Source of the DNA: Kitasatospora cheerisanensis KCTC 2395
GTDB taxonomy: Bacteria > Actinomycetota > Actinomycetes > Streptomycetales > Streptomycetaceae
Direction of reading: 5' to 3'
NCBI RefSeq assembly: GCF_000696185.1
Contig: NZ_KK853997.1
Span: forward strand, 3,270,907-3,334,906
DNA: 64,000 nt
The stretch's first letter is position 1, and each line of letters begins with the position of its first letter. Made by a program: the position numbers and the translations under genes. The notes under the pieces were generated by a model that had not been told where the DNA came from, did no database searches, and was given only the letters and a program-made list of their open reading frames with translations. Shown in pieces: positions 24,286 to 33,044 of the stretch.

Positions 24286-25278
24286 GTGACTATGTCCACT
24301 CTTGCAGCCAACGCCCCCGGCGCCACGGGCGGCGGCCTCGCGGACGTCGCGGCGTCCGAGGCCACCTTGCGCCGCTTCCTGCACGGCCTGCCCGGGGTCG
24401 ACCAGGTGGGCCTGGAGTCGCGCGCAGCGACTCTCGGTACGCGGTCGATCAAGACCACCGCCAAGGCCTTCGCCATCGATCTCGCCATCTCGATGATCGA
24501 CCTGACCACCCTGGAGGGCGCGGACACGGTCGGCAAGGTCCGCTCGCTGTGCGCGAAGGGCCTGAGCCCGGATCCCAGCGACCGCACCGCCCCGCAGGTC
24601 GCGGCGATCTGCGTCTACCCGGACATGGTCGCCACCGCGAAGGACGCGTTGCGCGGCAGCGGGATCCAGGTGGCGTCGGTGGCCACCGCGTTCCCGTCCG
24701 GCCGGGCCGGCATGCCGGTGAAGCTGGCGGACACCGCGGAGGCGGTGGCCGCGGGCGCCGACGAGATCGACATGGTGATCGACCGGGGCGCGTTCCTGTC
24801 CGGCCGGTACCTGGAGGTCTTCGAGGAGATCCGCGCCGTCAAGGAGGCGTGCAGGCGCCCGGACGGCAGCGCCGCCCACCTGAAGGTGATCTTCGAGACG
24901 GGTGAGCTGCAGACGTACGACAACGTCCGCCGGGCGTCCTGGCTGACGATGATCGCGGGTGCGGACTTCATCAAGACGTCCACCGGCAAGGTCGCGGTGA
25001 ACGCGACTCCCCCGGTGACGCTGCTGATGCTGGAGGCGGTGCGGGACTTCCGCGCGGCGACCGGCACCCAGGTCGGGGTGAAGCCGGCCGGCGGCATCCG
25101 CACCACCAAGGACGCGATGAAGTACCTGGTGATGGTGAACGAGACGCTGGGCGACGACTGGCTGAGCCCGCACTGGTTCCGGTTCGGGGCGTCCAGCCTG
25201 CTGAACGACCTGCTGATGCAGCGCCAGAAGCTCCGCACCGGCCGGTACTCCGGTCCCGACTACGTGACGGTGGACTGA
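24286..25278 (+). CDS. deoC: deoxyribose-phosphate aldolase
   Basis: About 330 residues. It cleaves 2-deoxyribose-5-phosphate to acetaldehyde and glyceraldehyde-3-phosphate, the last step of deoxynucleoside catabolism. Seen: AFAIDLAISMIDLTTLEG near residue 60, AAICVYPDMV, EIDMVIDRGAFLSG, VIFETGELQTYD, and the Schiff-base lysine segment ADFIKTSTGK (about 224-233), then GVKPAGGIRTTKDA. It is longer than E. coli DeoC (about 260) because of an N-terminal extension, as in other actinomycetes. GTG at 24286 lies 12 bases after the start of TATGCT, so the mRNA is probably leaderless; ATG at 24292 is an alternative. The aldehyde dehydrogenase gene follows after 5 bp. Confidence 0.93.
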   Translation: MTMSTLAANAPGATGGGLADVAASEATLRRFLHGLPGVDQVGLESRAATLGTRSIKTTAKAFAIDLAISMIDLTTLEGADTVGKVRSLCAKGLSPDPSDRTAPQVAAICVYPDMVATAKDALRGSGIQVASVATAFPSGRAGMPVKLADTAEAVAAGADEIDMVIDRGAFLSGRYLEVFEEIRAVKEACRRPDGSAAHLKVIFETGELQTYDNVRRASWLTMIAGADFIKTSTGKVAVNATPPVTLLMLEAVRDFRAATGTQVGVKPAGGIRTTKDAMKYLVMVNETLGDDWLSPHWFRFGASSLLNDLLMQRQKLRTGRYSGPDYVTVD

Positions 25279-25283
25279 CCACG

Positions 25284-26792
25284 ATGGCGAAGACCAACAA
25301 GAAGACCGAGGCCGAGCAGCCCGTGCAGCCCGCGAAGGCCTCCGGCCTGTTCGAGTACGCCCCGGCTCCGGAGTCCCCGGCCGCCGCGGGCGAGATCGCG
25401 ACGTCCTACGGCCACTTCATCGGCGGCCGGTTCGTCGACTCCTCCGGTTCGGAGGCGCTGAAGACCGTCAACCCGGCGACCGAGCAGGTGCTGGCGGAGT
25501 TCGCGCAGGGCACCGAGGAGGACGTGGACCGGGCGGTGCAGGCCGCGCGGAAGGCGTTCGCCGACTGGTCGTCGCTGCCGGGCAGCGAGCGCGCCAAGTA
25601 CCTGTTCCGGATCGCCCGGATCGTGCAGGAGCGCAGCCGCGAGCTGGCGGTGCTGGAGTCGATCGACAACGGCAAGCCGATCCGGGAGACCCGTGACGTC
25701 GACCTGCCGCTGGTCGCCGCGCACTTCTTCTACTACGCGGGCTGGGCCGACAAGCTCGACTTCGCCGGTTTCGGGCCGAACCCGCGTCCGCTGGGTGTCG
25801 CCGCGCAGGTGATCCCGTGGAACTTCCCGCTGCTGATGCTGGCGTGGAAGGTCGCCCCGGCGCTGGCCACCGGCAACACGGTGGTGCTGAAGCCGGCCGA
25901 GACCACGCCGCTGACGGCTCTGCGGTTCGCCGAGATCTGCCGCCAGGCGGGTCTGCCGGACGGCGTGGTGAACATCGTCACCGGTGACGGCCGGACCGGC
26001 GCGGCGCTGACCGCGCACCCGGACGTGAACAAGGTCGCCTTCACCGGCTCCACCCCGGTGGGCCGGTCGATTGCCAAGCAGCTGGCCGGCACCCGCAAGA
26101 AGCTGAGCCTGGAGCTGGGCGGCAAGGCCGCGAACATCGTGTTCGACGACGCGCCGCTGGACCAGGCCGTCGAGGGCATCGTCAACGGCATCTTCTTCAA
26201 CCAGGGCCACGTGTGCTGCGCGGGCAGCCGCCTGCTGGTGCAGGAGTCGGTGCAGGACGAGCTGCTGGACGCGCTGAAGCGCCGGATGGGCACCCTGCGG
26301 GTCGGCGACCCGCTGGACAAGAACACCGACATCGGCGCGATCAACTCGGCCGCGCAGCTGGCCCGGATCACCGAGCTGGCCGCGGCGGGCGAGCAGGAGG
26401 GCGCCGAGCGCTGGGCGCCGGAGTGCGAACTGCCGGGCGCGGGCTACTGGTTCCGTCCGACGCTGTTCACCGGCGTCTCGCAGGCGCACCGGATCGCCCG
26501 CGAGGAGATCTTCGGGCCGGTGCTGTCGGTGCTGACCTTCCGCACCCCCGCCGAGGCGGTGGAGAAGGCCAACAACACCCCGTACGGACTGTCCGCGGGC
26601 ATCTGGACGGAGAAGGGCTCGCGCATCCTGTGGATGGCGAACCGGCTCCGGGCGGGCGTGGTGTGGGCGAACACCTTCAACAAGTTCGACCCGACCTCGC
26701 CGTTCGGCGGGTACAAGGAGTCCGGTTACGGCCGCGAGGGCGGCCGCCACGGTCTGGAGCCCTACCTGAATGTCGAGGCCCTCGATGTCTGA
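25284..26792 (+). CDS. aldehyde dehydrogenase family protein
   Basis: 502 residues of NAD(P)-dependent aldehyde dehydrogenase. Oxyanion Asn in QVIPWNFPLLMLAWK, cofactor-binding NTVVLKPAETTPLTAL and FTGSTPVGR, catalytic base Glu in LSLELGGKAANIVF (about 271-284), nucleophile Cys in NQGHVCCAGSRLLVQ (about 307-321), and EEIFGPVLSV near the C-terminus. It starts 5 bp after deoC, so a likely role is oxidising the acetaldehyde released by DeoC to acetate; this is inference from context. It overlaps the next gene by 8 bp, implying translational coupling. Confidence 0.9.
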   Translation: MAKTNKKTEAEQPVQPAKASGLFEYAPAPESPAAAGEIATSYGHFIGGRFVDSSGSEALKTVNPATEQVLAEFAQGTEEDVDRAVQAARKAFADWSSLPGSERAKYLFRIARIVQERSRELAVLESIDNGKPIRETRDVDLPLVAAHFFYYAGWADKLDFAGFGPNPRPLGVAAQVIPWNFPLLMLAWKVAPALATGNTVVLKPAETTPLTALRFAEICRQAGLPDGVVNIVTGDGRTGAALTAHPDVNKVAFTGSTPVGRSIAKQLAGTRKKLSLELGGKAANIVFDDAPLDQAVEGIVNGIFFNQGHVCCAGSRLLVQESVQDELLDALKRRMGTLRVGDPLDKNTDIGAINSAAQLARITELAAAGEQEGAERWAPECELPGAGYWFRPTLFTGVSQAHRIAREEIFGPVLSVLTFRTPAEAVEKANNTPYGLSAGIWTEKGSRILWMANRLRAGVVWANTFNKFDPTSPFGGYKESGYGREGGRHGLEPYLNVEALDV

Positions 26793-27687
26793 GCAGACTG
26801 TCCGACTGGACATCTTCAAGACCTACAAGCTGTACGTCGGCGGGAAGTTCCCGCGCTCGGAGAGCGGGCGGGTGTACGAGGTGCAGGACCCGAAGGGCCA
26901 GTGGCTGGCCAACGCCCCGCTGGGGACCCGCAAGGACACCCGGGACGCGGTGCTGGCAGCCCGCGCGGCGGTGAAGGGCTGGTCGGGCACGACCGCGTAC
27001 AACCGCGGGCAGGTGCTGTACCGGGTGGCCGAGATGCTGCAGGGCCGCCGTGAGCAGTTCGTGGCCGAGGTGGCCGCGGCCGAGGGGCTGGGCGCCAAGA
27101 AGGCGGCGACGCTGGTGGACGCGGCGATCGACCGCTGGGTCTGGTACGCGGGCTGGACCGACAAGGTCGCGCAGGTCGCGGGCGGCGCCAACCCGGTGGC
27201 GGGGCCGTTCTTCAACCTGTCCACCCCGGAGCCGACCGGCGTGGTCGGCGTGGTCGCCCCGCAGGCCGGCCACGGCTTCTCGCTGCTGGGCCTGGTGTCG
27301 GTGGTCGCCCCGGCGATCGCCACCGGCAACACGGTCGTGGTGGCGCTCGCCGAGCGGGCCCCGCTGCCGGCGCTGTCGCTGGGCGAGGTGCTCGCCACCT
27401 CGGACGTGCCGGGCGGCGTGGTCAACCTGATCTCCGGCCGGACGGCCGACATCGCCCCGACGCTGGCCTCCCACCAGGACGTCAACGCGCTCGACCTGGC
27501 CGGTGCGATCGACCGGGACGGCCCCGGCGCGGCGGCGGCCCTGGAGGCGTCGGCGGCGGATACATTGAAGCGAGTGGTCCGGCCGGCCGCCGACCCGTCC
27601 GCCGAGGACTGGACGGCTGCTCCCGGCACCCGGCGACTGCTCTCCTTCCTGGAGACCAAGACGGTCTGGCACCCGATGGGCATCTAG
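26785..27687 (+). CDS. aldehyde-dehydrogenase-like protein lacking the catalytic domain
   Basis: 300 residues. The N-terminal ~230 match the NAD-binding half of aldehyde dehydrogenases (KLYVGGKFPRSESGRVYEV, VGVVAPQAGHGFSLLGLV, NTVVVALAERAPLPAL, GGVVNLISGRT). The catalytic Cys and Glu segments are absent; the protein jumps to an ALDH-type C-terminus (FLETKTVWHPMGI). It is therefore an internally shortened paralogue, probably a partner or regulator of the full-length enzyme encoded by the overlapping upstream gene. Codon use is normal and there is no frameshift, so it is not simply decayed. I recall similar short genes at this locus in other streptomycetes. Confidence 0.82.
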   Translation: MSEQTVRLDIFKTYKLYVGGKFPRSESGRVYEVQDPKGQWLANAPLGTRKDTRDAVLAARAAVKGWSGTTAYNRGQVLYRVAEMLQGRREQFVAEVAAAEGLGAKKAATLVDAAIDRWVWYAGWTDKVAQVAGGANPVAGPFFNLSTPEPTGVVGVVAPQAGHGFSLLGLVSVVAPAIATGNTVVVALAERAPLPALSLGEVLATSDVPGGVVNLISGRTADIAPTLASHQDVNALDLAGAIDRDGPGAAAALEASAADTLKRVVRPAADPSAEDWTAAPGTRRLLSFLETKTVWHPMGI

Positions 27688-27762
27688 CCCGCCCGACCGG
27701 CCAACTCCACACAGACCGGCCGTCCTCAGCGCCCCTACCCCCCCCGGGGCCCGGGCGGCCGC

Positions 27763-27800
27763 GACGGGCCCGCACTTCTCCCCCCTGGTGCGGGCCCGTC
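27763..27800. terminator. hairpin terminator after the deoC operon
   Basis: A 13-bp perfect stem (27763-27775 / 27788-27800) with a 12-base C/T-rich loop, ending the deoC-ALDH-ALDH unit. Confidence 0.7.
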
Positions 27801-27877
27801 CTCATGCCCTCCGGCTCCCGAAAGGGGCCGACCGGCGGGTTACGAGCAGCCCGTCGGATGCCTCAGACTGGTATCTC

Positions 27878-28513
27878 GTGAGTGACTCCCCGCTGAACCG
27901 CCGACCGATATCCCGCGTCATCCTGCTGTCGGGCCCCTCGGGGTCGGGGAAGTCCTCGCTGGCCGAGCGCAGCGGCCTGCCGGTGCTGCAGCTCGACGAC
28001 TTCTACAAGGACGGCGACGACCCGACGCTGCCGCAACTGCCGGACGGCGGCGGCCCGGACTGGGACTCGCCGGACTCCTGGCACGGCGAGCAGGCGCTGG
28101 CGGCGATCCGCACGCTGGCGTTCGAGGGGCGGGCCGAGGTGCCGGTGTACTCGATCCCGGCGAACGGCCGCTCCGGCAGCCACGGGCTCGTCCTGGACGG
28201 CGCGGCGGCGTTCGTCGCGGAGGGCATCTTCGCGGCCGAACTGGTGCGCCGCTGCGAGGCGGAGGGCCTGCTCGGCGACGCGCTGTGCCTGCGCAACAAG
28301 CCGTCCACCACGGCCTGGCGGCGCTTCCGCCGGGACGTCCGGGAGGGCCGCAAGTCGATCCCGTACCTGCTGCGCCGCGGCTTGCGGCTGATGCGCGCCG
28401 AGCGCGGCATCGTCGCCCGGCAGGTCGAACTGGGCTCGTACGCCTGCTCCGGGGTCGAGGCGGGCCGGCGGATCGCCTCGGTGGCCCGGCAGCTGCCCGC
28501 CGAACTGGTCTGA
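27878..28513 (+). CDS. uridine-kinase-like P-loop protein
   Basis: About 211 residues. Walker A GPSGSGKSSLAE (about 18-29), LQLDDFYKDGDDPTLPQ matching the uridine kinase substrate loop, DWDSPDSWHGEQAL, and FVAEGIFAAELV (Walker B-like). A basic region RRFRRDVREGRKSIPYLLRRG resembles the lid. It probably phosphorylates uridine/cytidine or a related nucleoside, fitting the salvage theme, but the actinobacterial branch is not characterised to my knowledge. GTG at 27878 is chosen because the P-loop then begins near residue 18, as in the family. No CTACGCGCGTAG site is present upstream. Confidence 0.82.
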   Translation: MSDSPLNRRPISRVILLSGPSGSGKSSLAERSGLPVLQLDDFYKDGDDPTLPQLPDGGGPDWDSPDSWHGEQALAAIRTLAFEGRAEVPVYSIPANGRSGSHGLVLDGAAAFVAEGIFAAELVRRCEAEGLLGDALCLRNKPSTTAWRRFRRDVREGRKSIPYLLRRGLRLMRAERGIVARQVELGSYACSGVEAGRRIASVARQLPAELV

Positions 28514-28540
28514 CGGACGCCGGAGCGAGGGGGAACGGCC

Positions 28541-29116
28541 GTGGGTGAGCGCTGGCTGGTGGCGGGGCTGGGCAATCCGACCCGCCGGTACGCGGGAACC
28601 CGGCACAACGCGGGCTTCCTGGTCGCGGACCGGCTGGCCGAGCGGCACGGCGCCCGCTGGCGCGGGCTGACCACCCGGACCGCCTCGTTCGAACTGGACG
28701 GCCGGACGGTGCTGCTGGCCGAGCCGCTGTGGTCGATCAACCTGTCGGGGCGCCCGGTCGCGGCGCTGCTGCGCCGTCACGGGGTGCCGGTGGAGCGGCT
28801 GGTGGTGGTCCAGGACGACCTGGACTTCCCGTTCGGCGCGGCCCGGTTGAAGCGCGGCGGCGGCCCGGGCGGCCACCACGGCGCCCGGTCGGTGCACAAG
28901 GCGCTGGGCACGGCCGACTACGCGCGGCTGCGGGTGGGCGTGGGCCGGCCGCCGAAGGGCACCCGGGTCGACCACTGGGTGGTGCAGGAGTTCTCCGCCG
29001 AGGAGCGGGAGCGGATGCCGGAGCTGCTGGACCGCTGCGCGGACGCCGTGGAGACCCTGGTGCGACGCGGACCGAACCGCGCCCAGGACGTGCTGCACAC
29101 CGCCGACGCACGCTGA
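28541..29116 (+). CDS. pth: peptidyl-tRNA hydrolase (Pth family, probable second copy)
   Basis: 191 residues. It hydrolyses the ester bond of peptidyl-tRNA. Motifs: VAGLGNPTRRYAGTRHNAGF (catalytic His in RHNAGF, about residues 24-29), PLWSINLSGRPVA (usually P-x-T-F-M-N-x-S-G, with Asn kept), VVQDDLDFPFGAARLKRGGG (catalytic Asp), and GGHHGARSVHKALGT. All catalytic positions are conserved, but surrounding residues diverge from the canonical enzyme, and streptomycetes usually carry another pth beside rplY, so this may be a paralogue. GTG at 28541 has GAGGGGGAA upstream. It follows the kinase gene by 27 bp. Confidence 0.88.
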   Translation: MGERWLVAGLGNPTRRYAGTRHNAGFLVADRLAERHGARWRGLTTRTASFELDGRTVLLAEPLWSINLSGRPVAALLRRHGVPVERLVVVQDDLDFPFGAARLKRGGGPGGHHGARSVHKALGTADYARLRVGVGRPPKGTRVDHWVVQEFSAEERERMPELLDRCADAVETLVRRGPNRAQDVLHTADAR

Positions 29117-29189
29117 CCCGCCGTCAACCCGGGGCGTCAACCGCGGTCTTCACCCGGCTCCGCCGCCCGTACGGGCCGGAAAGGACGGA

Positions 29190-29229
29190 GGCGGGCCCCG
29201 GTGCTTTCTCCCCCGCACCGGGACCCGCC
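29190..29229. terminator. hairpin terminator between pth and sigQ
   Basis: A 15-bp stem with one G-U-type mismatch (29190-29204 / 29215-29229) lies between the convergent pth and sigQ genes. Confidence 0.7.
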
Positions 29230-29335
29230 TGCGCCTGCGGTGCCGGACAGCCCCCGGCGGCCCGCTCCCCCGAGCGGTCCGCCGATGCCCTTCACCTTCC
29301 CCACCACCCGTCCCCCCGACGGGAGTCCTGTGTGC

Positions 29336-30169
29336 TCAGGCGACCAGCTCGCCGAAGGCGTGCACGGTGTCGCCGGAGCGGTTGAGCTGCTCGTCCTCGC
29401 GCATCCGGCGCAGCGCGCGCCAGATGGAGCTCTTCACGGTGCCGACGCTGATGCCGAGGATGTCGGCGATCTCCGGGTCGGTGCGGCCCTCGTAGTAGCG
29501 CAGCACGAGCATGGTGCGCTGGTTCTCGGGCAGCTTGGCGAGCGCCTGCCAGAGCACGGTGCGCAGCTCGGTGCCGCCCATCGCGTCGGTGTCGCCGGCG
29601 TGCTCGGGGAGTTCCTCGGTCGGGTACTCGTTGACCTTGCGGCGGCGCCAGGCGGAGATGTGCAGGTTGGTCATGGTGCGGCGGAGGTAGCCGCCGACCG
29701 CGGCCTTGTCGGTGATCCGGCCCCAGGCGCGGTAGGTCGAGAACAGCGCGGACTGCAGCAGGTCCTCGGCCTCGTAGCGGTCGCCGGTCAGGTGATAGGC
29801 GGTGGCGTACAGGGAGGCGCGGCGCTCGCGGACGTACGCGGTGAACTCGGCGATGTCGCGTGCCTCGTCCTTCGCGGCGGCCGGGAGCTCCCCCTGCGCG
29901 CCTCCCTGTTCGGCCTGTTCCCCTCGGAAGGTCTGCGGCGCGAGCCGCAGCATCCGTCCCGCGGCGGGGCTGCCGGGATTGGCGCCGGCCGTCCTGCCGT
30001 GGGTGGTGTCCCCGCCCCTGGTCCCCACAACCGGGCGGCGGGTTCCGGCGCTGTGCGCGCACCCCCGTACGAGTACGGCGCCGGTGTTCTCCTCCTCGTG
30101 ACGCGGCCGGTTGGTGCCCAGCACGGCTGCACGCGGCCCGGCGTTTCGGGTCGTCAGCGTTGCGGTCAT
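29336..30169 (-). CDS. sigQ: ECF-family RNA polymerase sigma factor SigQ
   Basis: 277 residues from the ATG at 30169. The first ~110 are a low-complexity extension. Sigma region 2 follows (ASLYATAYHLTGDRYEAEDL, FSTYRAWGRI), then region 4 (LPENQRTMLVLRYYEGRTDP, ADILGISVGTVKSSIWRALR). It is of the SigE/SigM-like ECF type. It is divergent from afsQ1-afsQ2 as in S. coelicolor, where SigQ is activated by AfsQ1 under nitrogen stress and counters AfsQ1/Q2 effects on antibiotic synthesis. An AfsQ1-type box lies 116 bp upstream of the start. GGGGGTG precedes the ATG weakly. Confidence 0.88.
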   Translation of the reverse strand: MTATLTTRNAGPRAAVLGTNRPRHEEENTGAVLVRGCAHSAGTRRPVVGTRGGDTTHGRTAGANPGSPAAGRMLRLAPQTFRGEQAEQGGAQGELPAAAKDEARDIAEFTAYVRERRASLYATAYHLTGDRYEAEDLLQSALFSTYRAWGRITDKAAVGGYLRRTMTNLHISAWRRRKVNEYPTEELPEHAGDTDAMGGTELRTVLWQALAKLPENQRTMLVLRYYEGRTDPEIADILGISVGTVKSSIWRALRRMREDEQLNRSGDTVHAFGELVA

Positions 30170-30284
30170 CGGGCACCCCCATGGTCGGTACGAGCGGTTC
30201 CTTGCTCCGCCGCTCCGGGGCGGGCCCGGCTGCGGCGACAAGGAAAATCCTGCCGGTCGCTCGTCATGGCGGTGTCTGTCGACT

Positions 30285-30300
30285 GTCACAGGGCTGTCAC
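30285..30300 (+). promoter_or_regulatory. AfsQ1 binding box GTCAC-N6-GTCAC
   Basis: Two direct GTCAC repeats separated by 6 bases match the published AfsQ1 motif GTnAC-n6-GTnAC exactly. The site lies between sigQ and afsQ1, where AfsQ1 binds in S. coelicolor. The remaining 254-bp intergenic region shows no clearer element. Confidence 0.8.
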
Positions 30301-30423
30301 AAGGGCGCCCGGTCGGGGGGCAGTCGCCGGCTCCGTGTCGGCAGACGCCGGAGCGGGCCGGTCCGGTTCCCGGGTGGCCGAGGATCACCCGGGTGGGTGC
30401 TTCCGGGGTCCGGGTGGGTCACA

Positions 30424-31110
30424 ATGACCTCCGTGTCTTTCCTGCTTCTGATCGAGGACGACGACGCCATTCGCACCGGCCTCGAACTCGCCCTCACCCG
30501 CCAGGGTCACCGGGTCGCCTCCGCCGCGTCCGGCGAGGACGGTCTGCGCCTGTTCAAGGAGCAGCGTCCCGATCTGATCGTGCTCGACGTGATGCTGCCG
30601 GGCATCGACGGCTTCGAGGTGTGCCGGCGGATCCGGCGCACCGACCAGCTGCCGATCATCCTGCTGACGGCGCGCTCCGACGACATCGACGTGGTGGTCG
30701 GCCTGGAGTCCGGCGCCGACGACTACGTGGTGAAGCCGGTGCAGCCGCGGGTGCTGGACGCCCGGATCCGCGCCGTGCTGCGGCGCGGTGAGCGGGAGAG
30801 TTCGGACTCGGCCGCGTACGGCGGCCTGGTGATCGACCGTTCGGCGATGACCGTGACCAAGGACGGCCAGGACCTCCAGCTGACCCCGACCGAGCTGCGG
30901 CTGCTGCTGGAGCTGAGCCGCCGCCCCGGGCAGGCGCTGTCCCGCCAGCAGCTGCTGCGGCTGGTGTGGGAGCACGACTACCTGGGCGACTCCCGCCTGG
31001 TGGACGCGTGCGTGCAGCGGCTGCGGGCGAAGGTCGAGGACGTGCCGTCCGCGCCGACGCTGATCCGTACCGTGCGCGGGGTGGGCTACCGTCTGGACCC
31101 GCCCGCGTGA
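30424..31110 (+). CDS. afsQ1: two-component response regulator AfsQ1
   Basis: 228 residues of the OmpR/PhoB type. The receiver domain (1-120) starts FLLLIEDDDAIRTGLELALT, has the phosphoacceptor Asp in LIVLDVMLPGIDGFEV, the Thr in IILLTARSDDIDVV, and the Lys in YVVKPVQPRVL. A winged-helix DNA-binding domain (about 130-228) carries LTPTELRLLLELSRRPGQAL and RLVDACVQRLRAKVED. Near-identity to the S. coelicolor AfsQ1 receiver as I remember it, and the divergent sigQ, support the name. ATG at 30424 follows GGGTGGG; a GTG at 30433 is an alternative. The kinase gene follows after 28 bp. Confidence 0.93.
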   Translation: MTSVSFLLLIEDDDAIRTGLELALTRQGHRVASAASGEDGLRLFKEQRPDLIVLDVMLPGIDGFEVCRRIRRTDQLPIILLTARSDDIDVVVGLESGADDYVVKPVQPRVLDARIRAVLRRGERESSDSAAYGGLVIDRSAMTVTKDGQDLQLTPTELRLLLELSRRPGQALSRQQLLRLVWEHDYLGDSRLVDACVQRLRAKVEDVPSAPTLIRTVRGVGYRLDPPA

Positions 31111-31138
31111 CGTCTCCCTTCTGCCTGGTGAGCCCTTT

Positions 31139-32647
31139 TTGACAGAGCATCAGTCCGCGCCGCGCCGGGTCCGTTCGGCGTCTCGGCGGCGGCTCAGTTC
31201 CCTGCGGGTCCGGCTGATCGCGGTGTTCGCCGCGGTCGCGCTGGTCACCGCGGTGTCCGCCTCCGGGATCGCCTACTGGCTGAACCGCGACGCGGTCCTC
31301 AAGCGCGCCCAGAACGCCTCGCTGAACGACTTCCGGGGCTCGCTGACCCGCAACGTCTCGGAGCTCCCGCTGCACCCCGGCTGCCAGGACCTGGCCGCGC
31401 TGGCGGTGAAGGTGGCGAGCTCCGGCCTGGCGTACGACGTGGTGGTGGTCGACGAGTCGCTGCCGGGCTGCGTCGCCTCGTCCGACCCGATCGCGTTCAC
31501 CGTCAAGCAGGTGCCGCCGGCGCTGGTCACCGCGGTCAACAAGCCGCGCGAGACCGGCCCGGGCAACCCGTACGCGTACCACCTGTACTGGCAGCGGGTG
31601 AACCTGGCCGGGCCGTACGTGGTCGGCGGGACGAAGGTGGTGCCGGACGGGCCGACCGCCTACATGTTCAAGTCGCTGCAGAACGAGCGCGCCGACCTGA
31701 ACACCCTCGGCTGGTCGCTGGCGATCGCCACGCTGCTGGCGCTGGTCGGCTCGGCGCTGCTGGCGCAGGCCGCGTCGGCGACGGTGCTGCGGCCGGTGCG
31801 CCGGCTGGGCGACGCCGCCCGCCGGCTCGGCGAGGGCAAGCTGGACACCCGGCTGGACGTCGAGGGCAACGACGAACTCGCCGACCTGGCACGGACGTTC
31901 AACCGCACCGCGGAGTCGCTGTCGGACCAGGTGGCGGAGCTGAGCGCGCGCGAGGCGCAGTCCCGGCGGTTCGTCGCCGACATGTCGCACGAGCTGCGCA
32001 CCCCGCTGACCGCGATGACCGCCGTCACCGACATCCTGGAGGACGAGGCCGACTCGCTCGATCCGATGATCGAGCCGGCGGTGCGGATCGTGGTCTCGGA
32101 GACCCGCCGGCTGTCCGACCTGGTGGAGAACCTGATGGAGGTGACCCGGTTCGACGCGGGCACCGCCAAGCTGGTCGCCGACGAGGTCGACATGGCGGAC
32201 CTGATCATGTCCTGCATCGACGGCCGGGCCTGGTACGACGCGGTCGAACTGGACGCCCCGCGCGGCATCCTGGCGGTCGTCGACCCGCGCCGGCTGGACG
32301 TGGTGTTCGCCAACCTGATCGGCAACGCGCTCAAGCACGGCGGCTCGCCGGTGAAGGTGAAGGTCCGTCAGGACGACGACGCCCGCACCGTGGTGGTGTC
32401 GGTCTCCGACGGCGGCCCCGGCATCCCGGAGGACGTGCTGCCGCACGTGTTCGACCGCTTCTACAAGGCCGACAAGGGCCGGGCCCGGTCCGAGGGCTCC
32501 GGCCTGGGCCTGTCCATCGCCGAGGCCAACGCCCGCATCCACGGCGGCGCCATCACGGCCGCCAACCACCCGGAGGGCGGCGCCGTGTTCACCCTGACCC
32601 TGCCGCTCACCCAGCCGCCCGCCGCCGGCCCGGAGGAGGCCCGATGA
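31139..32647 (+). CDS. afsQ2: sensor histidine kinase AfsQ2
   Basis: 502 residues. First membrane helix ~22-45 (LIAVFAAVALVTAVSASGI), an extracellular sensor loop of ~140 residues, a second helix ~195-215, HAMP (about 215-265), HisKA with SRRFVADMSHELRTPLTAM (phospho-His near residue 284), and an ATPase domain with NLIGNALKHGG (N-box), DGGPGIP (G1), FDRFYKAD (F-box) and GSGLGLSIAEAN (G2). It phosphorylates AfsQ1. The start appears to be TTG at 31139 after GGTGAG; no better ATG/GTG precedes the first helix. It overlaps the following lipoprotein gene by 4 bp. Confidence 0.9.
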   Translation: MTEHQSAPRRVRSASRRRLSSLRVRLIAVFAAVALVTAVSASGIAYWLNRDAVLKRAQNASLNDFRGSLTRNVSELPLHPGCQDLAALAVKVASSGLAYDVVVVDESLPGCVASSDPIAFTVKQVPPALVTAVNKPRETGPGNPYAYHLYWQRVNLAGPYVVGGTKVVPDGPTAYMFKSLQNERADLNTLGWSLAIATLLALVGSALLAQAASATVLRPVRRLGDAARRLGEGKLDTRLDVEGNDELADLARTFNRTAESLSDQVAELSAREAQSRRFVADMSHELRTPLTAMTAVTDILEDEADSLDPMIEPAVRIVVSETRRLSDLVENLMEVTRFDAGTAKLVADEVDMADLIMSCIDGRAWYDAVELDAPRGILAVVDPRRLDVVFANLIGNALKHGGSPVKVKVRQDDDARTVVVSVSDGGPGIPEDVLPHVFDRFYKADKGRARSEGSGLGLSIAEANARIHGGAITAANHPEGGAVFTLTLPLTQPPAAGPEEAR

Positions 32648-32970
32648 CCGCCCGTCGCCGCCTCGGCGCCGTCCTCCTGCTGGCCGGTTCGACGGTCCTG
32701 CTCACCGGCTGCGGCATCCGCCCGACCGCCGTGCCGGTGGACGCGGGGGCGCCCGCCAGCCGCACCGCCTGCCCGGCGTCGGTGCTGATGCCGGTCGCGC
32801 CCGCCGCCGCCACGTCCGTCCCGGTGGCCACGCCGGCGCCGACCGGCCGGCCCTCGGCGGGTCCGAGCGCGAGCCCGGCCGCGGCGGCCGCCGTCACGGC
32901 GGTGCCGTCGCCGACGGCCTCGGCGCCCGGCGGGGTGTTCGGCGCCCCGTCCGCGAGCCACTGCCCCTGA
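32644..32970 (+). CDS. small lipoprotein of the afsQ operon
   Basis: 108 residues. Signal peptide with lipobox LLTGC (Cys about 24), then an Ala/Pro/Thr/Ser-rich extracellular chain with a Cys near residue 43 and a C-terminal Cys. It matches the lipoprotein (SCO4905-like) that follows afsQ2 in S. coelicolor. The start overlaps the afsQ2 stop (ATGA), so it is translationally coupled and may act with the extracellular sensor of AfsQ2; that role is inferred. Confidence 0.82.
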   Translation: MTARRRLGAVLLLAGSTVLLTGCGIRPTAVPVDAGAPASRTACPASVLMPVAPAAATSVPVATPAPTGRPSAGPSASPAAAAAVTAVPSPTASAPGGVFGAPSASHCP

Positions 32971-33044
32971 CTCCCGCCGCCGGTGTGCTCCGCGCCGCAC
33001 CGGCGCGCGGGAACCGGTCCGCTACCGGTCGCGTCCCCCGGAAT

